Assembly: GCA_018240015.1 (NCBI GenBank)
Contig: JAFEGJ010000005.1
Location: 300,570-364,102 of the forward strand
Source of the DNA: Verrucomicrobiota bacterium
GTDB taxonomy: Bacteria > Chlamydiota > Chlamydiia > Chlamydiales > Rhabdochlamydiaceae
Direction of reading: 5' to 3'
Length of the DNA: 63,533 bases
Positions 36,867 to 45,334 of this stretch are shown in pieces. Position numbers and translations under genes: made by a program. The notes below the pieces were generated by a model that searched no databases, was not told where the DNA came from, and saw only the letters and a program-made list of their open reading frames with translations. Every line of letters begins with the position of its first letter. The stretch's first letter is position 1.

Positions 36867-38657
36867 ATGATAATGAGGCATATGAAAACACGTACAGAAA
36901 TTTCTTTAGACGATAAATGGAATGTTGAAGCTCTCTATCCCTCGATAGATAGTTGGGAAAAAGATTTTAATCAGTCCAAGTGGCAGAATTTGGGGACGTT
37001 TCGTGGGCGCCTCGCTGAGAACCCTGCCGTCATGGCTGAGTTTTTAAAAGATTATTTTCAAATAGAGCAGGGACTATCGAAACTCTTTACGTATGCTCAT
37101 TTACGGCATGACGAAGACGTAGCGGAAGAAACTCCCAGACAAGCTTTCATGCGCGCTCTGAAACAGCTCCATCTTTTCCGCGAAGAAATGGCATGGGTTG
37201 AACCCGAAATTCTGCAAATGCCTCAAGAAAAAATTAGCATGTTCCTCGCTGCAAAAGAACTGGCGCCTTATCGTGTGCATTTAGAAAAAATCCTTCGTCT
37301 CAAGCCCCACACGCTTTCTCCTGCTGAAGAAGAGCTCGTCGCCAGCGCCGGGATGGCGCTCGGTGCCTCTCAAAGAGCGTTCGGTGCCTTCAACAATGCG
37401 GATATCAAATTTCCTGCGGCACTCGATGCCCAGGGCAACAAACACGACGTAACACATGGAACTTACCTCTCTTTAATCCGAAATCCCGACCGCACTTTGC
37501 GCAAAAATGCATTTGAGTCACTCAGTCGCACGTTTGCTAGCTATGAAAATACGCTATGCGAGCTCATCCATGGACAAATTCAAAGTCATCTCTTCAACGC
37601 AAAGGCCCATAAATTTTCCTCGTGTTTGGAAGCGGCGCTCTTTCCGTTTAACATCGATCCTGCAGTTTACAAAAATCTCATCAAAACTGTGCGGGACAAC
37701 CTCACCGCTGTCCACCGCTATATGGAAGTGCGCAAGACGGCAATGGGCCTTTCTGAGCTCCACATGTACGATCTCCACGTTCCGATTGTTCAAGATGTTG
37801 ATTTTTCTGTCGACTACACAGAGGCAGAAAAATACGTCATTGCAGGTGTCGCTCCGCTCGGCAAAGAATACCAACAACGTCTCGAGTCCGGCCTCAAGAG
37901 AGACCGCTGGGTCGACCGCTTTGAAAATGCCCGCAAACGCTCCGGAGCCTACTCGAGTGGATGCTATGGCTCGATGCCCTACATCCTCATGAACTATCAC
38001 GGTAAATTCCACGACATGATGACTCTCTCGCATGAAGCCGGTCATAGCATGCATTCACTCCTCTCCTGGTCCACGCAGCCCTACCACTACGCCGACTATC
38101 CCATTTTTGTGGCCGAAGTTGCTTCGACATTTCATGAAGAGATGCTCCTGCGCCACCTCATGAGTGAAGTCAAAGATCCCAAGATGAAGGCGTTTCTCAT
38201 CAACCAGCAGATCGAAGATATGAGGAATACTTTCTTCCGCCAGACGATGTTTGCGGAATTCGAGCTCAAAGTCCATTCGCTCGTCGAGCAAGGCGTTGCA
38301 CTGACACCCGGCCTTCTCAAACAAGAATACCACAAACTCAACCAAGACTATTTTGGTCCCCATGTCGTCATCGATTCTGAGATCGACATCGAATGGGCCC
38401 GCATTCCCCATTTCTATTACAATTTCTACGTCTATCAGTATGCCACTGGCATTGCGGCTGCCCACGCCCTTGTCGACATCGTCGAAAAAGAAGGGCCCAA
38501 AAACTACCTCGCATTCCTTTCATCGGGAGGAAGTGCTTTCCCCCTCGATCTCCTGCGCAAAGCCGGAGTCGATATGACAAAGAGCAGCGCCATCACCACA
38601 CTCATCGGTAAATTCCGAGAACTGGCCGAGAATCTCCATCGAAGTCTGCAAAAGTAG
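36867..38657 (+). CDS. pepF: oligoendopeptidase F (M3 family)
   Basis: Cytosolic zinc endopeptidase that cuts peptides of about 6-20 residues. 596 residues from ATG 36867, which has AAGGGGG upstream; TTG 36843 also keeps the frame open. The active site is SHEAGHSMHSLL (HExxH with E further on in EVASTFHEEM). The N-terminal helical domain (WNVEALYPSIDSWEKDF) is typical. Its TAG stop uses the first base of the adjoining 161-bp repeat. The order groEL-groES-pepF is chlamydial. Confidence 0.95.
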   Translation: MIMRHMKTRTEISLDDKWNVEALYPSIDSWEKDFNQSKWQNLGTFRGRLAENPAVMAEFLKDYFQIEQGLSKLFTYAHLRHDEDVAEETPRQAFMRALKQLHLFREEMAWVEPEILQMPQEKISMFLAAKELAPYRVHLEKILRLKPHTLSPAEEELVASAGMALGASQRAFGAFNNADIKFPAALDAQGNKHDVTHGTYLSLIRNPDRTLRKNAFESLSRTFASYENTLCELIHGQIQSHLFNAKAHKFSSCLEAALFPFNIDPAVYKNLIKTVRDNLTAVHRYMEVRKTAMGLSELHMYDLHVPIVQDVDFSVDYTEAEKYVIAGVAPLGKEYQQRLESGLKRDRWVDRFENARKRSGAYSSGCYGSMPYILMNYHGKFHDMMTLSHEAGHSMHSLLSWSTQPYHYADYPIFVAEVASTFHEEMLLRHLMSEVKDPKMKAFLINQQIEDMRNTFFRQTMFAEFELKVHSLVEQGVALTPGLLKQEYHKLNQDYFGPHVVIDSEIDIEWARIPHFYYNFYVYQYATGIAAAHALVDIVEKEGPKNYLAFLSSGGSAFPLDLLRKAGVDMTKSSAITTLIGKFRELAENLHRSLQK

Positions 38658-38817
38658 CTCTGTACTGGGCAAAAATTTTCGCGCCGGGGCGAGCGAGGCA
38701 AAACAGAATCGGTCCGACCGACGATGGAAATAGCCAAAGGCGCTATTTCTGAGGAGGAGGATTGATTCGGTGAAGCCGCAGCCGGCTCCGCGCGAAAATT
38801 TTTGCCCAGTGCAGAGC
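38657..38817 (+). repeat. 161-bp palindromic repeat, family 2, copy 1
   Basis: Terminal inverted repeats of about 27 bp: GCTCTGTACTGGGCAAAAAT at the left and its near-exact complement at 38791-38817, with a central hairpin GAAATAGC/GCTATTTC. TA lies on both sides (38655-38656 and 38818-38819). The second copy at 39775-39935 has the same length. The G at 38657 is the last base of the pepF stop TAG. Confidence 0.9.
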
Positions 38818-38882
38818 TAAAAATAGTTGAGTTAAATTCCATCGATCGGATATGCGTTATAACGCAAATCGAAGGCTAAATA

Positions 38883-39047
38883 GTCGTCCCTGATCTAGTG
38901 CTTTGCTTCGGGGACGATAGGGATTTTTGAAGAGATTTTGGAGTCCCCGAAGATGCCCCTATGCTTAGCTGCATAGGGGCGATGAGGGGAATACAAAAGA
39001 TCTCAAAAAGCCCATCGACACCGGCAAATGACTAAATCAGGGGCGAC
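38883..39047 (+). repeat. 165-bp palindromic repeat, family 1, copy C
   Basis: Same orientation as copy B, and close to it along its whole length. Ends GTCGTCCC (38883-38890) and GGGGCGAC (39040-39047), bordered by TA at 38881-38882 and 39048-39049. It stops 9 bases before the HPr ATG. Between it and the family 2 copy lie 65 bases containing the palindrome GCGTTATAACGC. Confidence 0.9.
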
Positions 39048-39056
39048 TAAATAAAT

Positions 39057-39326
39057 ATGTATAAAGGAACGTTTGTCGTTCTCAATGACAAAGGTCTTCA
39101 CACACGTCCATCAACAGAGCTAGCCAAATGCGCTGGACGTTTTAAAGCGTCCATACGCCTGCGCCATCGTCAGCACGCTGCAGATGCCAAGTCTGTCTTA
39201 AGCATTCTCATGCTCGCTGCTGGATGTGGAGCGTCTATTTCCATCGAAGCCGATGGACCCGACGCCGAAGAAGCCGTCGATCTGATCATAAAACTTGCTG
39301 CAAGCAAGTTTCTAGGTCCGTACTAA
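39057..39326 (+). CDS. ptsH: HPr-like phosphocarrier protein
   Basis: Phosphotransfer protein of PEP-dependent systems. 89 residues with the active H15 in GLHTRPSTELA and the regulatory S46 in DAKSVLSILMLAA, both in the positions of standard HPr. No ptsI or other PTS gene is next to it, so its partner must be elsewhere; a regulatory rather than sugar-transport role is likely in a chlamydia. Its stop codon abuts the stop of the convergent nuclease gene with no base between. The only upstream ribosome-binding candidate is the end of repeat copy C. Confidence 0.88.
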   Translation: MYKGTFVVLNDKGLHTRPSTELAKCAGRFKASIRLRHRQHAADAKSVLSILMLAAGCGASISIEADGPDAEEAVDLIIKLAASKFLGPY

Positions 39327-39737
39327 TTATTCTTCAACAGCGACAGCTTTTTCCAGGATTTCTGCACGGCAAAAGACAGGCACATTGTGCATGAGAGCAA
39401 GAGTGATACAGTCGCTCGGACGTGCATCGATTTCGACGATTTCTTTGGTTTCACCCAGAGTCTGTTCTAAGAAAAGACGAGCAAAGTAGATCGTATCTTC
39501 GATGTCGTTGATGACCATTTGAAGAATTTTGACACCAAATCCATTCAGAATACCGCTGAGAAGATCGTGAGTATAGGGGCGAGGTGGATGGCCATGGGCC
39601 AGATGGAGCTGGATACTCGCTCCCACATGTGGCTCTGTGTAAATAGCAAATTTCTTGGTCTCATTGCCCAAGATGATGACAGTATAACCCCTCGATTGCA
39701 TGATCTTATGGAAGGTAATCGGCACTAACTGCGACAT
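39327..39737 (-). CDS. bifunctional nuclease (BFN/DUF151) domain protein
   Basis: 136 residues. The C-terminal block ETKEIVEIDARPSDCITLALMHNVPVF is the DUF151 signature (DARPSDAIALA), and the SGILNGFGVKILQMVI stretch matches the first half. Relatives in plants and bacteria have been described as nucleases for RNA and single-stranded DNA, but many bacterial members are uncharacterised. The start is 37 bases from repeat family 2 copy 2. Confidence 0.85.
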   Translation of the reverse strand: MSQLVPITFHKIMQSRGYTVIILGNETKKFAIYTEPHVGASIQLHLAHGHPPRPYTHDLLSGILNGFGVKILQMVINDIEDTIYFARLFLEQTLGETKEIVEIDARPSDCITLALMHNVPVFCRAEILEKAVAVEE

Positions 39738-39774
39738 AATTCCCTTACATGATTGAAAAGAAAATTATTATCAA

Positions 39775-39935
39775 CCTCTGTATTGGGCAAAGTTTTTTTT
39801 GCCGGGGCGAGCGAGGCAAAGCAGAATCGACCTGACCGACGAAAGAAATAGCCAAGGGCGCTATTTCTGAGGAGGAGGGCCGATTGTGCAAAGCCGCAGC
39901 CGGTCCTGCGAAAAAAAATTTGCCCAATACAGAGG
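39775..39935 (+). repeat. 161-bp palindromic repeat, family 2, copy 2
   Basis: Same length and orientation as the copy at 38657. Ends CCTCTGTATTGGGCAAA and, at 39919-39935, its complement TTTGCCCAATACAGAGG; central GAAATAGC/GCTATTTC hairpin kept. The borders are AA and TT, not TA. The right end is 3 bases from the rpiA stop codon (minus strand). Confidence 0.9.
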
Positions 39936-39938
39936 TTT

Positions 39939-40598
39939 TTAACGTACTTGTACGGTTCCGTCCAAAAATCCTATGACGACCCGGCCGGCATAATCCAAAA
40001 AAAAGCCCGTTTCTACAACGCCAGGAACATGGAGGATCGCTTCGTGATCTTCTTCGGGACGGCAGTTTTTAAGCTGGATATCGTAGATATAATTACCGTT
40101 TTCCGTGAGATAAGGGGCCTTTTCGTTTCGGCGAAGCTCACCCTTATACCCGTGCTTTTGGAGTTTATGGATCGTCGCCATGTGGGCAAACGGAATAATT
40201 TCGACAGGAAGTTTGCGAGAGCCGAGGTGAGAAACGAGTTTGGATTCGTCCACGATAACGACCATCTCTTTACTCATGGAGGCAACGATTTTTTCTCTCA
40301 GGAGCGCGCCGCCGCCGCCTTTGATCATTCTCTTTTCGGGATCGATTTCATCGGCGCCATCGACGGTGATATCTATGTGGTTAATGGTATTGATGTCGAT
40401 GAGGGGAATACCGCCTTGCTTGGCGAGATTTTGGGAGCGCTCGGAGCTTGCAACAGCCGTGATCTTAAGACCGCGCTTCATCAATTCTTTGATGAAGTAA
40501 GTGGCGGTAGAGCCCGTTCCGAGGCCCACAATCATGCCGTCTTGGATGAATGAAGCGGCTTTTTCTCCCGCCCTCTGTTTGGCAACTTCTATCGACAT
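39939..40598 (-). CDS. rpiA: ribose-5-phosphate isomerase A
   Basis: Interconverts ribose-5-phosphate and ribulose-5-phosphate in the pentose phosphate pathway. 219 residues with the phosphate-binding GLGTGSTATYFI, the catalytic-region DGADEIDPEKRMIKGGGGALLREKIVA and KLPVEIIPFA. Full length. A family 2 repeat lies directly behind its stop and may serve as terminator. Confidence 0.96.
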   Translation of the reverse strand: MSIEVAKQRAGEKAASFIQDGMIVGLGTGSTATYFIKELMKRGLKITAVASSERSQNLAKQGGIPLIDINTINHIDITVDGADEIDPEKRMIKGGGGALLREKIVASMSKEMVVIVDESKLVSHLGSRKLPVEIIPFAHMATIHKLQKHGYKGELRRNEKAPYLTENGNYIYDIQLKNCRPEEDHEAILHVPGVVETGFFLDYAGRVVIGFLDGTVQVR

Positions 40599-40663
40599 AT
40601 AGGGAACAATAGCAAATAATACAATTGAATCAAAATAGAAGAGATCCTATCATCGAACCATAT

Positions 40664-40876
40664 ATGGCAACACTTAGAAAAAGTTTGAAGATGGGGCTAA
40701 TTGCCGAAGAAAGTCCCAAAACTAAAAAAGCCCGTTCGAAGTTAAAGGAGCGTCTCTCCACTCTCGAGCAAGTTGTGGCTAAAAAAACGACCAAGACGGA
40801 AAAAACACAGCGCCCTTCAGCGAAAATCAGTAAAACAGTCGCCAAGCTGCAGCGCGAACTTGCAAACAGTCTATGA
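40664..40876 (+). CDS. small basic helical protein upstream of tyrS
   Basis: 70 residues from ATG 40664; a TTG at 40625 would add 13 residues. Lys-rich with a regular heptad-like pattern (SKLKERLSTLEQVVAKKT, then KISKTVAKLQRELANSL), likely a single coiled coil. There is no known family. Its TGA overlaps the tyrS ATG (ATGA at 40873-40876), which supports it as a real, translationally coupled gene. Confidence 0.6.
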   Translation: MATLRKSLKMGLIAEESPKTKKARSKLKERLSTLEQVVAKKTTKTEKTQRPSAKISKTVAKLQRELANSL

Positions 40877-42138
40877 ACGTTTTTGATTGTCTGGAAGAGC
40901 GCGGACTGCTCGATACTCTTACCGATCCTACTCTTCGACAAAGCGACAAGCCACTTAACCTCTATTTAGGATTTGATCCGACGGCCGATAGTCTCCACGT
41001 GGGAAATTTAGTCGGCATCGTCGTTCTCAGGTGGTTCCAAAAATTTGGCCACACACCTCATGTGATTTTGGGAGGAGCGACGGGACGCATCGGCGACCCC
41101 TCCGGCAAAAGCACGGAGCGTCCACTTCTTGATACGCCGACGATTGTGAATAACGTGCGTCGCATTAAAAAGCACTTTGAGCAAATTTTGGATTTTTTCC
41201 ACCCAACGGCTCGCCCGCTTGTTCTCAATAACGATACGTGGCTTAGCTCAGTCAATCTAATCGATTTTTTGCGCGATGTGGGCAAGCATTTCCGAGTCAA
41301 CGTGATGCTTACCAAGGAAATGGTGAAAAATCGGCTCGAATCCGATGAAGGGATTTCCTTCACCGAGTTTACCTATCAACTCCTTCAGGCGTACGACTTC
41401 TACCATCTTTTTTCGCATTACAAAGTGACGCTGCAACTCGGCGGCAGTGATCAGTGGGGCAATATCACCGCGGGAATCGATTTGATTCGCAAGCTCACGA
41501 TTAAACCTTCCTATGGAATGACATTTCCGCTCCTGACGCGTAGCGACGGCCGGAAATTTGGAAAGACAGAAGAAGGAGCCATTTGGCTCGCGGCCGACAG
41601 GTGCTCTCCCTACCAATTTTATCAATACCTCTATCGCATGCCCGATGCCGACGTGATTAAGCTCATGCGCATGCTCACGTTCATGCCTATGGAAGAAGTG
41701 CGCAAGTGGGAAAAGGCGATGAAGGAAGACGGCTATGTGCCCAACTCCGCACAAAAACGATTGGCCGAAGAACTCACACGTCTTGTACATGATGAAGCAG
41801 GTCTTAAGTCAGCTCTAGAGGCAACCGAGCTTGCCGCTCCGGGTCACGCAGCAACACTTGATCTAGCGACACTGGAAAAGACTTATCAAGAGATGCCCCA
41901 TGCCGTTTTGCCGAGAAGCGAAGTCGTCGGTGCCAAATTTGTGGAAGTCGCCGCAAAGACGGGACTCGTAACGAGCAAAGGCGAGGGGACTCGTCTCATT
42001 GAGCAAGGCGGCGCCTATCTCAACAACGAAAAGATCGGCGATGCACAACTCAAATTGGAAGAGAGCCAGCTTATCGGGGGGAAATTTCTTCTGCTTTCTG
42101 CAGGAAAGAAAAAGCGTATTATTGTGAAAGTTGACTAG
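40873..42138 (+). CDS. tyrS: tyrosyl-tRNA synthetase
   Basis: Charges tRNA-Tyr. 421 residues with the HIGH equivalent HVGN in TADSLHVGNLVGI, the tyrosine-binding QLGGSDQWGNITAGIDL, the KMSKS equivalent KFGKTEEGAIWL, and a C-terminal S4 RNA-binding domain (SKGEGTRLIEQGGAYLNNEKI). It overlaps the preceding small gene by 4 bases and is followed 3 bases later by the protease gene. Confidence 0.97.
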   Translation: MNVFDCLEERGLLDTLTDPTLRQSDKPLNLYLGFDPTADSLHVGNLVGIVVLRWFQKFGHTPHVILGGATGRIGDPSGKSTERPLLDTPTIVNNVRRIKKHFEQILDFFHPTARPLVLNNDTWLSSVNLIDFLRDVGKHFRVNVMLTKEMVKNRLESDEGISFTEFTYQLLQAYDFYHLFSHYKVTLQLGGSDQWGNITAGIDLIRKLTIKPSYGMTFPLLTRSDGRKFGKTEEGAIWLAADRCSPYQFYQYLYRMPDADVIKLMRMLTFMPMEEVRKWEKAMKEDGYVPNSAQKRLAEELTRLVHDEAGLKSALEATELAAPGHAATLDLATLEKTYQEMPHAVLPRSEVVGAKFVEVAAKTGLVTSKGEGTRLIEQGGAYLNNEKIGDAQLKLEESQLIGGKFLLLSAGKKKRIIVKVD

Positions 42139-42141
42139 CAA

Positions 42142-42906
42142 ATGAAAAAATGGTTCTTCTTTTTTCTTTTGTTTCTTCATTTAGAAGCACTAGAGTATCC
42201 GATGCTAAATCTCACGCTTATTCCTCAAGAGCAGCCAAAGGCGCTTTCTACCGATTCCCTGGATGCTATGACGGAAAAAGCTCTAGCTAGTTTGTGCATC
42301 GTAACTTTTTTCGATGCTGCAACGTGGTCGGAAGCATTTTGGGGGTGGTGGTACAGTAGCTTTGCTGGAGCGACAGGTTTTTTTATAAGTCCCCAAGGAC
42401 ATTTGCTCACCAACAAACATGTTGTTCAGTCTAATCCTTACTTAAAGCTTTGGCTTAGCTTCTCTGATGGCAACCCAAATAGAGCTCATATCGTAGCCGA
42501 GCACCCCACCGAAGATATTGTTATTTTGAAAATGGAAAATGCAGAGCAAGTTAAATTTGACTATTTGAAAATGTCATTTGATTCTGTAGAAGTGGGAGAT
42601 TGGGTGTTTTCTCTGCGCGGAAAGGGATGTTTAGTAAACACTAAGCGCATGCTTTGCTTTCCATCTCTTGGAAAAATAGTAGGAAACATACAAGGCACTT
42701 TGACAACAAGCATGCATACTACCCCAGGAAATTCCGGGTCGCCCTTATTAAATTTAGAAGGAAACGCTGTTGGAATAATGACGGTTAGAATTAGGCTTGA
42801 TAGTGATTTAAAAACTGATTTGGGAGGCACATCTGCTGTATCCTTGCAAAAGGTCAAAGATTGGATTGTAGAGGTGCTTCGCAATGACGGATATTCATTA
42901 GATTGA
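42142..42906 (+). CDS. exported trypsin-like serine protease without PDZ domain
   Basis: 254 residues. N-terminal signal peptide (KKWFFFFLLFLHLEALE). The chymotrypsin-fold triad is visible: His in LLTNKHVV, Asp in PTEDIVILKM, Ser in TPGNSGSPLLN, as in HtrA/DegP proteases, but no PDZ domain follows. An unusual Trp/Phe-rich stretch (WSEAFWGWWYSSFAG) precedes the first strand. It is likely periplasmic. It starts 3 bases after tyrS, so it shares its transcript; base composition becomes AT-richer. Confidence 0.85.
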   Translation: MKKWFFFFLLFLHLEALEYPMLNLTLIPQEQPKALSTDSLDAMTEKALASLCIVTFFDAATWSEAFWGWWYSSFAGATGFFISPQGHLLTNKHVVQSNPYLKLWLSFSDGNPNRAHIVAEHPTEDIVILKMENAEQVKFDYLKMSFDSVEVGDWVFSLRGKGCLVNTKRMLCFPSLGKIVGNIQGTLTTSMHTTPGNSGSPLLNLEGNAVGIMTVRIRLDSDLKTDLGGTSAVSLQKVKDWIVEVLRNDGYSLD

Positions 42907-42916
42907 TCTTAAGAAA

Positions 42917-42962
42917 GTCTTGGGAAACATAGACTCACCAAAAATGCCCACGTTTCCCAGAC
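42917..42962 (+). terminator. possible structured 3' end of the protease transcript
   Basis: GTCTTGGGAAAC (42917-42928) pairs with GTTTCCCAGAC (42952-42962) with one bulged T and a 23-nt loop. Only a short T-run (TTATTTTAAT) comes later, so it is a weak terminator at best. The rest of the gap to 43112 is AT-rich with no gene. Confidence 0.35.
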
Positions 42963-43112
42963 CCACTTATTTTAATATCCTTGTATTTAGCCTCTATAAA
43001 CGATCGATTAATTTATCATTTAAAATCATTTATAATCAGATACTTAAATTTTAAATATACAAACGAAAGAGTGGAATAGATCGTAAGATGCTGATAATTA
43101 ATAAATTATCAA

Positions 43113-43673
43113 TCAATCGTCGATGATTTCAACTTCGAGAAATTTACACGAAGGAGGGAATTTTGCTGAATTTTTCAGATGATCGAGATCGATATTAGCA
43201 TACCGAATGGTCTTTGCTCGGCAGTCAATAGAAGCGTCATAGCATTTCAACTCAATGCCATTCAAAAAAATTTCACTACAATTTAAAACGAGTTTTACTT
43301 GAGCGGCAATCGTAGTAATGGGCTCATCATCATCAAAAGAATCCGACAGTTCTATATTTGTAGCTTCGAGTATAATTGTGGGCGCTGCCATAAACCTACC
43401 TGAAAAAGTGAGTTGATCAGCAGCTGCTAAATGTATTTTTCTTGTCTGATGAAAAATACATCCAGTTCCTATATTGAGATTTTGAGGAAGAGGCTTATGA
43501 GGGGAAAATTTCTCTCCTATAAAAACTAAACCATTATCTTCATAAGGATAATCCAGGTAATCCTTTGGGTTTATTGCACGCCGAAGAATTTCCAAAGAAG
43601 GAATATTTGGTAATTTTCCATTTGATAAATAATTAGAACTATTTGAGTTATTAATTTCAATTTTAGTTGCCAT
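43113..43673 (-). CDS. unknown protein, predicted beta-rich
   Basis: 186 residues, no recognised family and no signal peptide. After an Asn/Ser-rich start, residues 45-175 show short regular strands (LTFSGRFMAAPTIILEATNIEL, VKLVLNCSEIFLNGIELKCYDASIDC in pieces), a spacing that fits a parallel beta-helix or polymer-forming (bactofilin-like) fold. Four cysteines lie in the second half. It is in an AT-rich accessory pocket between the protease and HU genes. Confidence 0.6.
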   Translation of the reverse strand: MATKIEINNSNSSNYLSNGKLPNIPSLEILRRAINPKDYLDYPYEDNGLVFIGEKFSPHKPLPQNLNIGTGCIFHQTRKIHLAAADQLTFSGRFMAAPTIILEATNIELSDSFDDDEPITTIAAQVKLVLNCSEIFLNGIELKCYDASIDCRAKTIRYANIDLDHLKNSAKFPPSCKFLEVEIIDD

Positions 43674-43793
43674 GCGGATATTATAAAATAAAGTGGCAAT
43701 TGGGTCTACGGTGAGAAATTTTTTAAAAGTACTTGCCTGAAAATCAACACATTACAACAATGAGGTTTAAAAGAAAGTTATATAGGAGAGGCT

Positions 43794-44147
43794 ATGACGA
43801 CAGTCACCAAGAAGCAACTAGTTCAAGATATATCCCAAGCGCTGGGCGTACATCCCAATGAAGTGCGCAATATCATCCAAGCGTTCCTCGACGCCATTAC
43901 GGATGCTCTCGCAAAAGGCGATCGCATGGAGTTTCGGGATTTTGGTATCTTCGAAATCGTTGTGCGCAAACAAAAAATCGGACGCAATCCGAAAAATGCG
44001 GCTGTTCCCATCGTCATACCTGCACGGTCCGCTGTGAAATTCACACCTGGCAAAAAGATGAAGAAACTCATCGAAAAAGGTCCTGCCCCCAAAGCTCCCG
44101 CAAGTCCTGCTCCTGGGGGATTCCAGGGACCTAGCTTTGGTGGTTGA
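43794..44147 (+). CDS. HU/IHF-family DNA-binding protein
   Basis: Nucleoid protein that bends DNA. 117 residues: the HU core (1-95) with TKKQLVQDISQALG, the beta-arm region RKQKIGRNPKNAAVPIVIPARSAVKFTPGKKMK, and an extra Pro/Ala/Gly tail (APKAPASPAPGG) that HU proteins normally lack. AGGAGAG precedes the ATG. Its TGA overlaps the next ATG (44145-44149). From memory it corresponds to the IHF-like gene of the C. trachomatis accA region. Confidence 0.92.
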   Translation: MTTVTKKQLVQDISQALGVHPNEVRNIIQAFLDAITDALAKGDRMEFRDFGIFEIVVRKQKIGRNPKNAAVPIVIPARSAVKFTPGKKMKKLIEKGPAPKAPASPAPGGFQGPSFGG

Positions 44148-45313
44148 TGCGAGAGCTTCTCGCTGAGGCTATAGCGAAGGAAGGAGACGTCAAAGAGCTT
44201 CGCAAGCGTCTGGGGAAGCATTTAACAAATCGCAGCTTTGAGTCGGATCAATTAAACGCTGCTTACCTCGCTGCTATTTCTCATATTCTAGATCTCCCTT
44301 TCAAACCTGTAGCGCCGCACATTCTCCCCAATGGGCTTCCCTTGGAAGAATGGGCCGGACATAGGCACGGGAGCCAAGTGCCTCATCTTTACCATGCAAT
44401 TGAACTCGGTATTCTCTGGGCTCTTCTCGGTGTTTTGTACAAGCGGGAGGAGTACACGATTGCCAGTGTCAAAATCGCGCACTGGCTTCTAAATTTGCTC
44501 GATAACCAGGCACAGTTAATGCTCGGTATTTGGCTCCCAGGAAGTGATTATTCTCTCCGGTCAAACCTTTCTCTTCTCTTTAGAATCGCCCTTCAGATCA
44601 CTGGAGATGCACGCTTTGTGGCAGCAGCCCCTCAAGAGATAGATCCTCATCTGCAAACAGTGGCTAATTTTCTCCTTCCCAAACTCCAGAAGCAAGAGCG
44701 ATTTCCATTAAGCCTCTTTCTCGAGGAAATGACCGTGGGCATGATGAGCTTTCGCGCTCGGAATTGGTGCGGAGTTTTTTCTCTATCGGGCCATCAAAGC
44801 GGCATGGGAGCGATCCACCATGGTGATGTAGCCATTGCTGCGCTAGGACCTCAAAGAGCTCCCTTCGATGATCTTTCGACCTTTGGAATCGCTCGGCGCG
44901 CGCCCTTCAAGGAGATGGCGTGGGAAAAGAGCGCTACGGGAGGGCTGATACAGGGCTGGATCCAAGTAGACGAGATGTGGGTGCAGATGGCCGTCGCTAT
45001 CGGTTCTGAGGAAATCCACATAGGTGTCAAAGGCGAGGTCAAACCTCTCACATCGATGGTCTTCTATGTGCATGCAGAGGCTATTTCGGTGGATGATAAG
45101 CTTATTTTGAAAAAAAGAGAGCTGGCCCATTACCGGGGTCCCACCACGAAACTGACCCTCATGGGGGGTAAAGAAAAAATTTTCCTCACCCCTCTGGGAC
45201 CCCAAACCGTCGAAATCCTCCCTCTATGCGGCGGTAATTACTTTTTTGATAGCGACTTTTTGATCGCAGTTTCATGGCGAGATGACCATTTACAATGGAA
45301 GATAAATATTTAA
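44147..45313 (+). CDS. conserved chlamydial hypothetical protein
   Basis: 388 residues from ATG 44147, overlapping the HU stop. The N-terminal half is helical (KELRKRLGKHLTNRSF, then an ILWALLGVLYKREEYTIASVKIAHWLLNLL region), the C-terminal half beta-rich (WVQMAVAIGSEEIHIGVKGEV). The pattern of helical barrel followed by beta sandwich resembles heparinase/lyase-like proteins, but no active-site signature was seen. In Chlamydia a hypothetical gene occupies the same place between the IHF-like gene and accA. No signal peptide. Confidence 0.75.
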   Translation: MRELLAEAIAKEGDVKELRKRLGKHLTNRSFESDQLNAAYLAAISHILDLPFKPVAPHILPNGLPLEEWAGHRHGSQVPHLYHAIELGILWALLGVLYKREEYTIASVKIAHWLLNLLDNQAQLMLGIWLPGSDYSLRSNLSLLFRIALQITGDARFVAAAPQEIDPHLQTVANFLLPKLQKQERFPLSLFLEEMTVGMMSFRARNWCGVFSLSGHQSGMGAIHHGDVAIAALGPQRAPFDDLSTFGIARRAPFKEMAWEKSATGGLIQGWIQVDEMWVQMAVAIGSEEIHIGVKGEVKPLTSMVFYVHAEAISVDDKLILKKRELAHYRGPTTKLTLMGGKEKIFLTPLGPQTVEILPLCGGNYFFDSDFLIAVSWRDDHLQWKINI

Positions 45314-45334
45314 AAAAGTATAATATCATCAATT

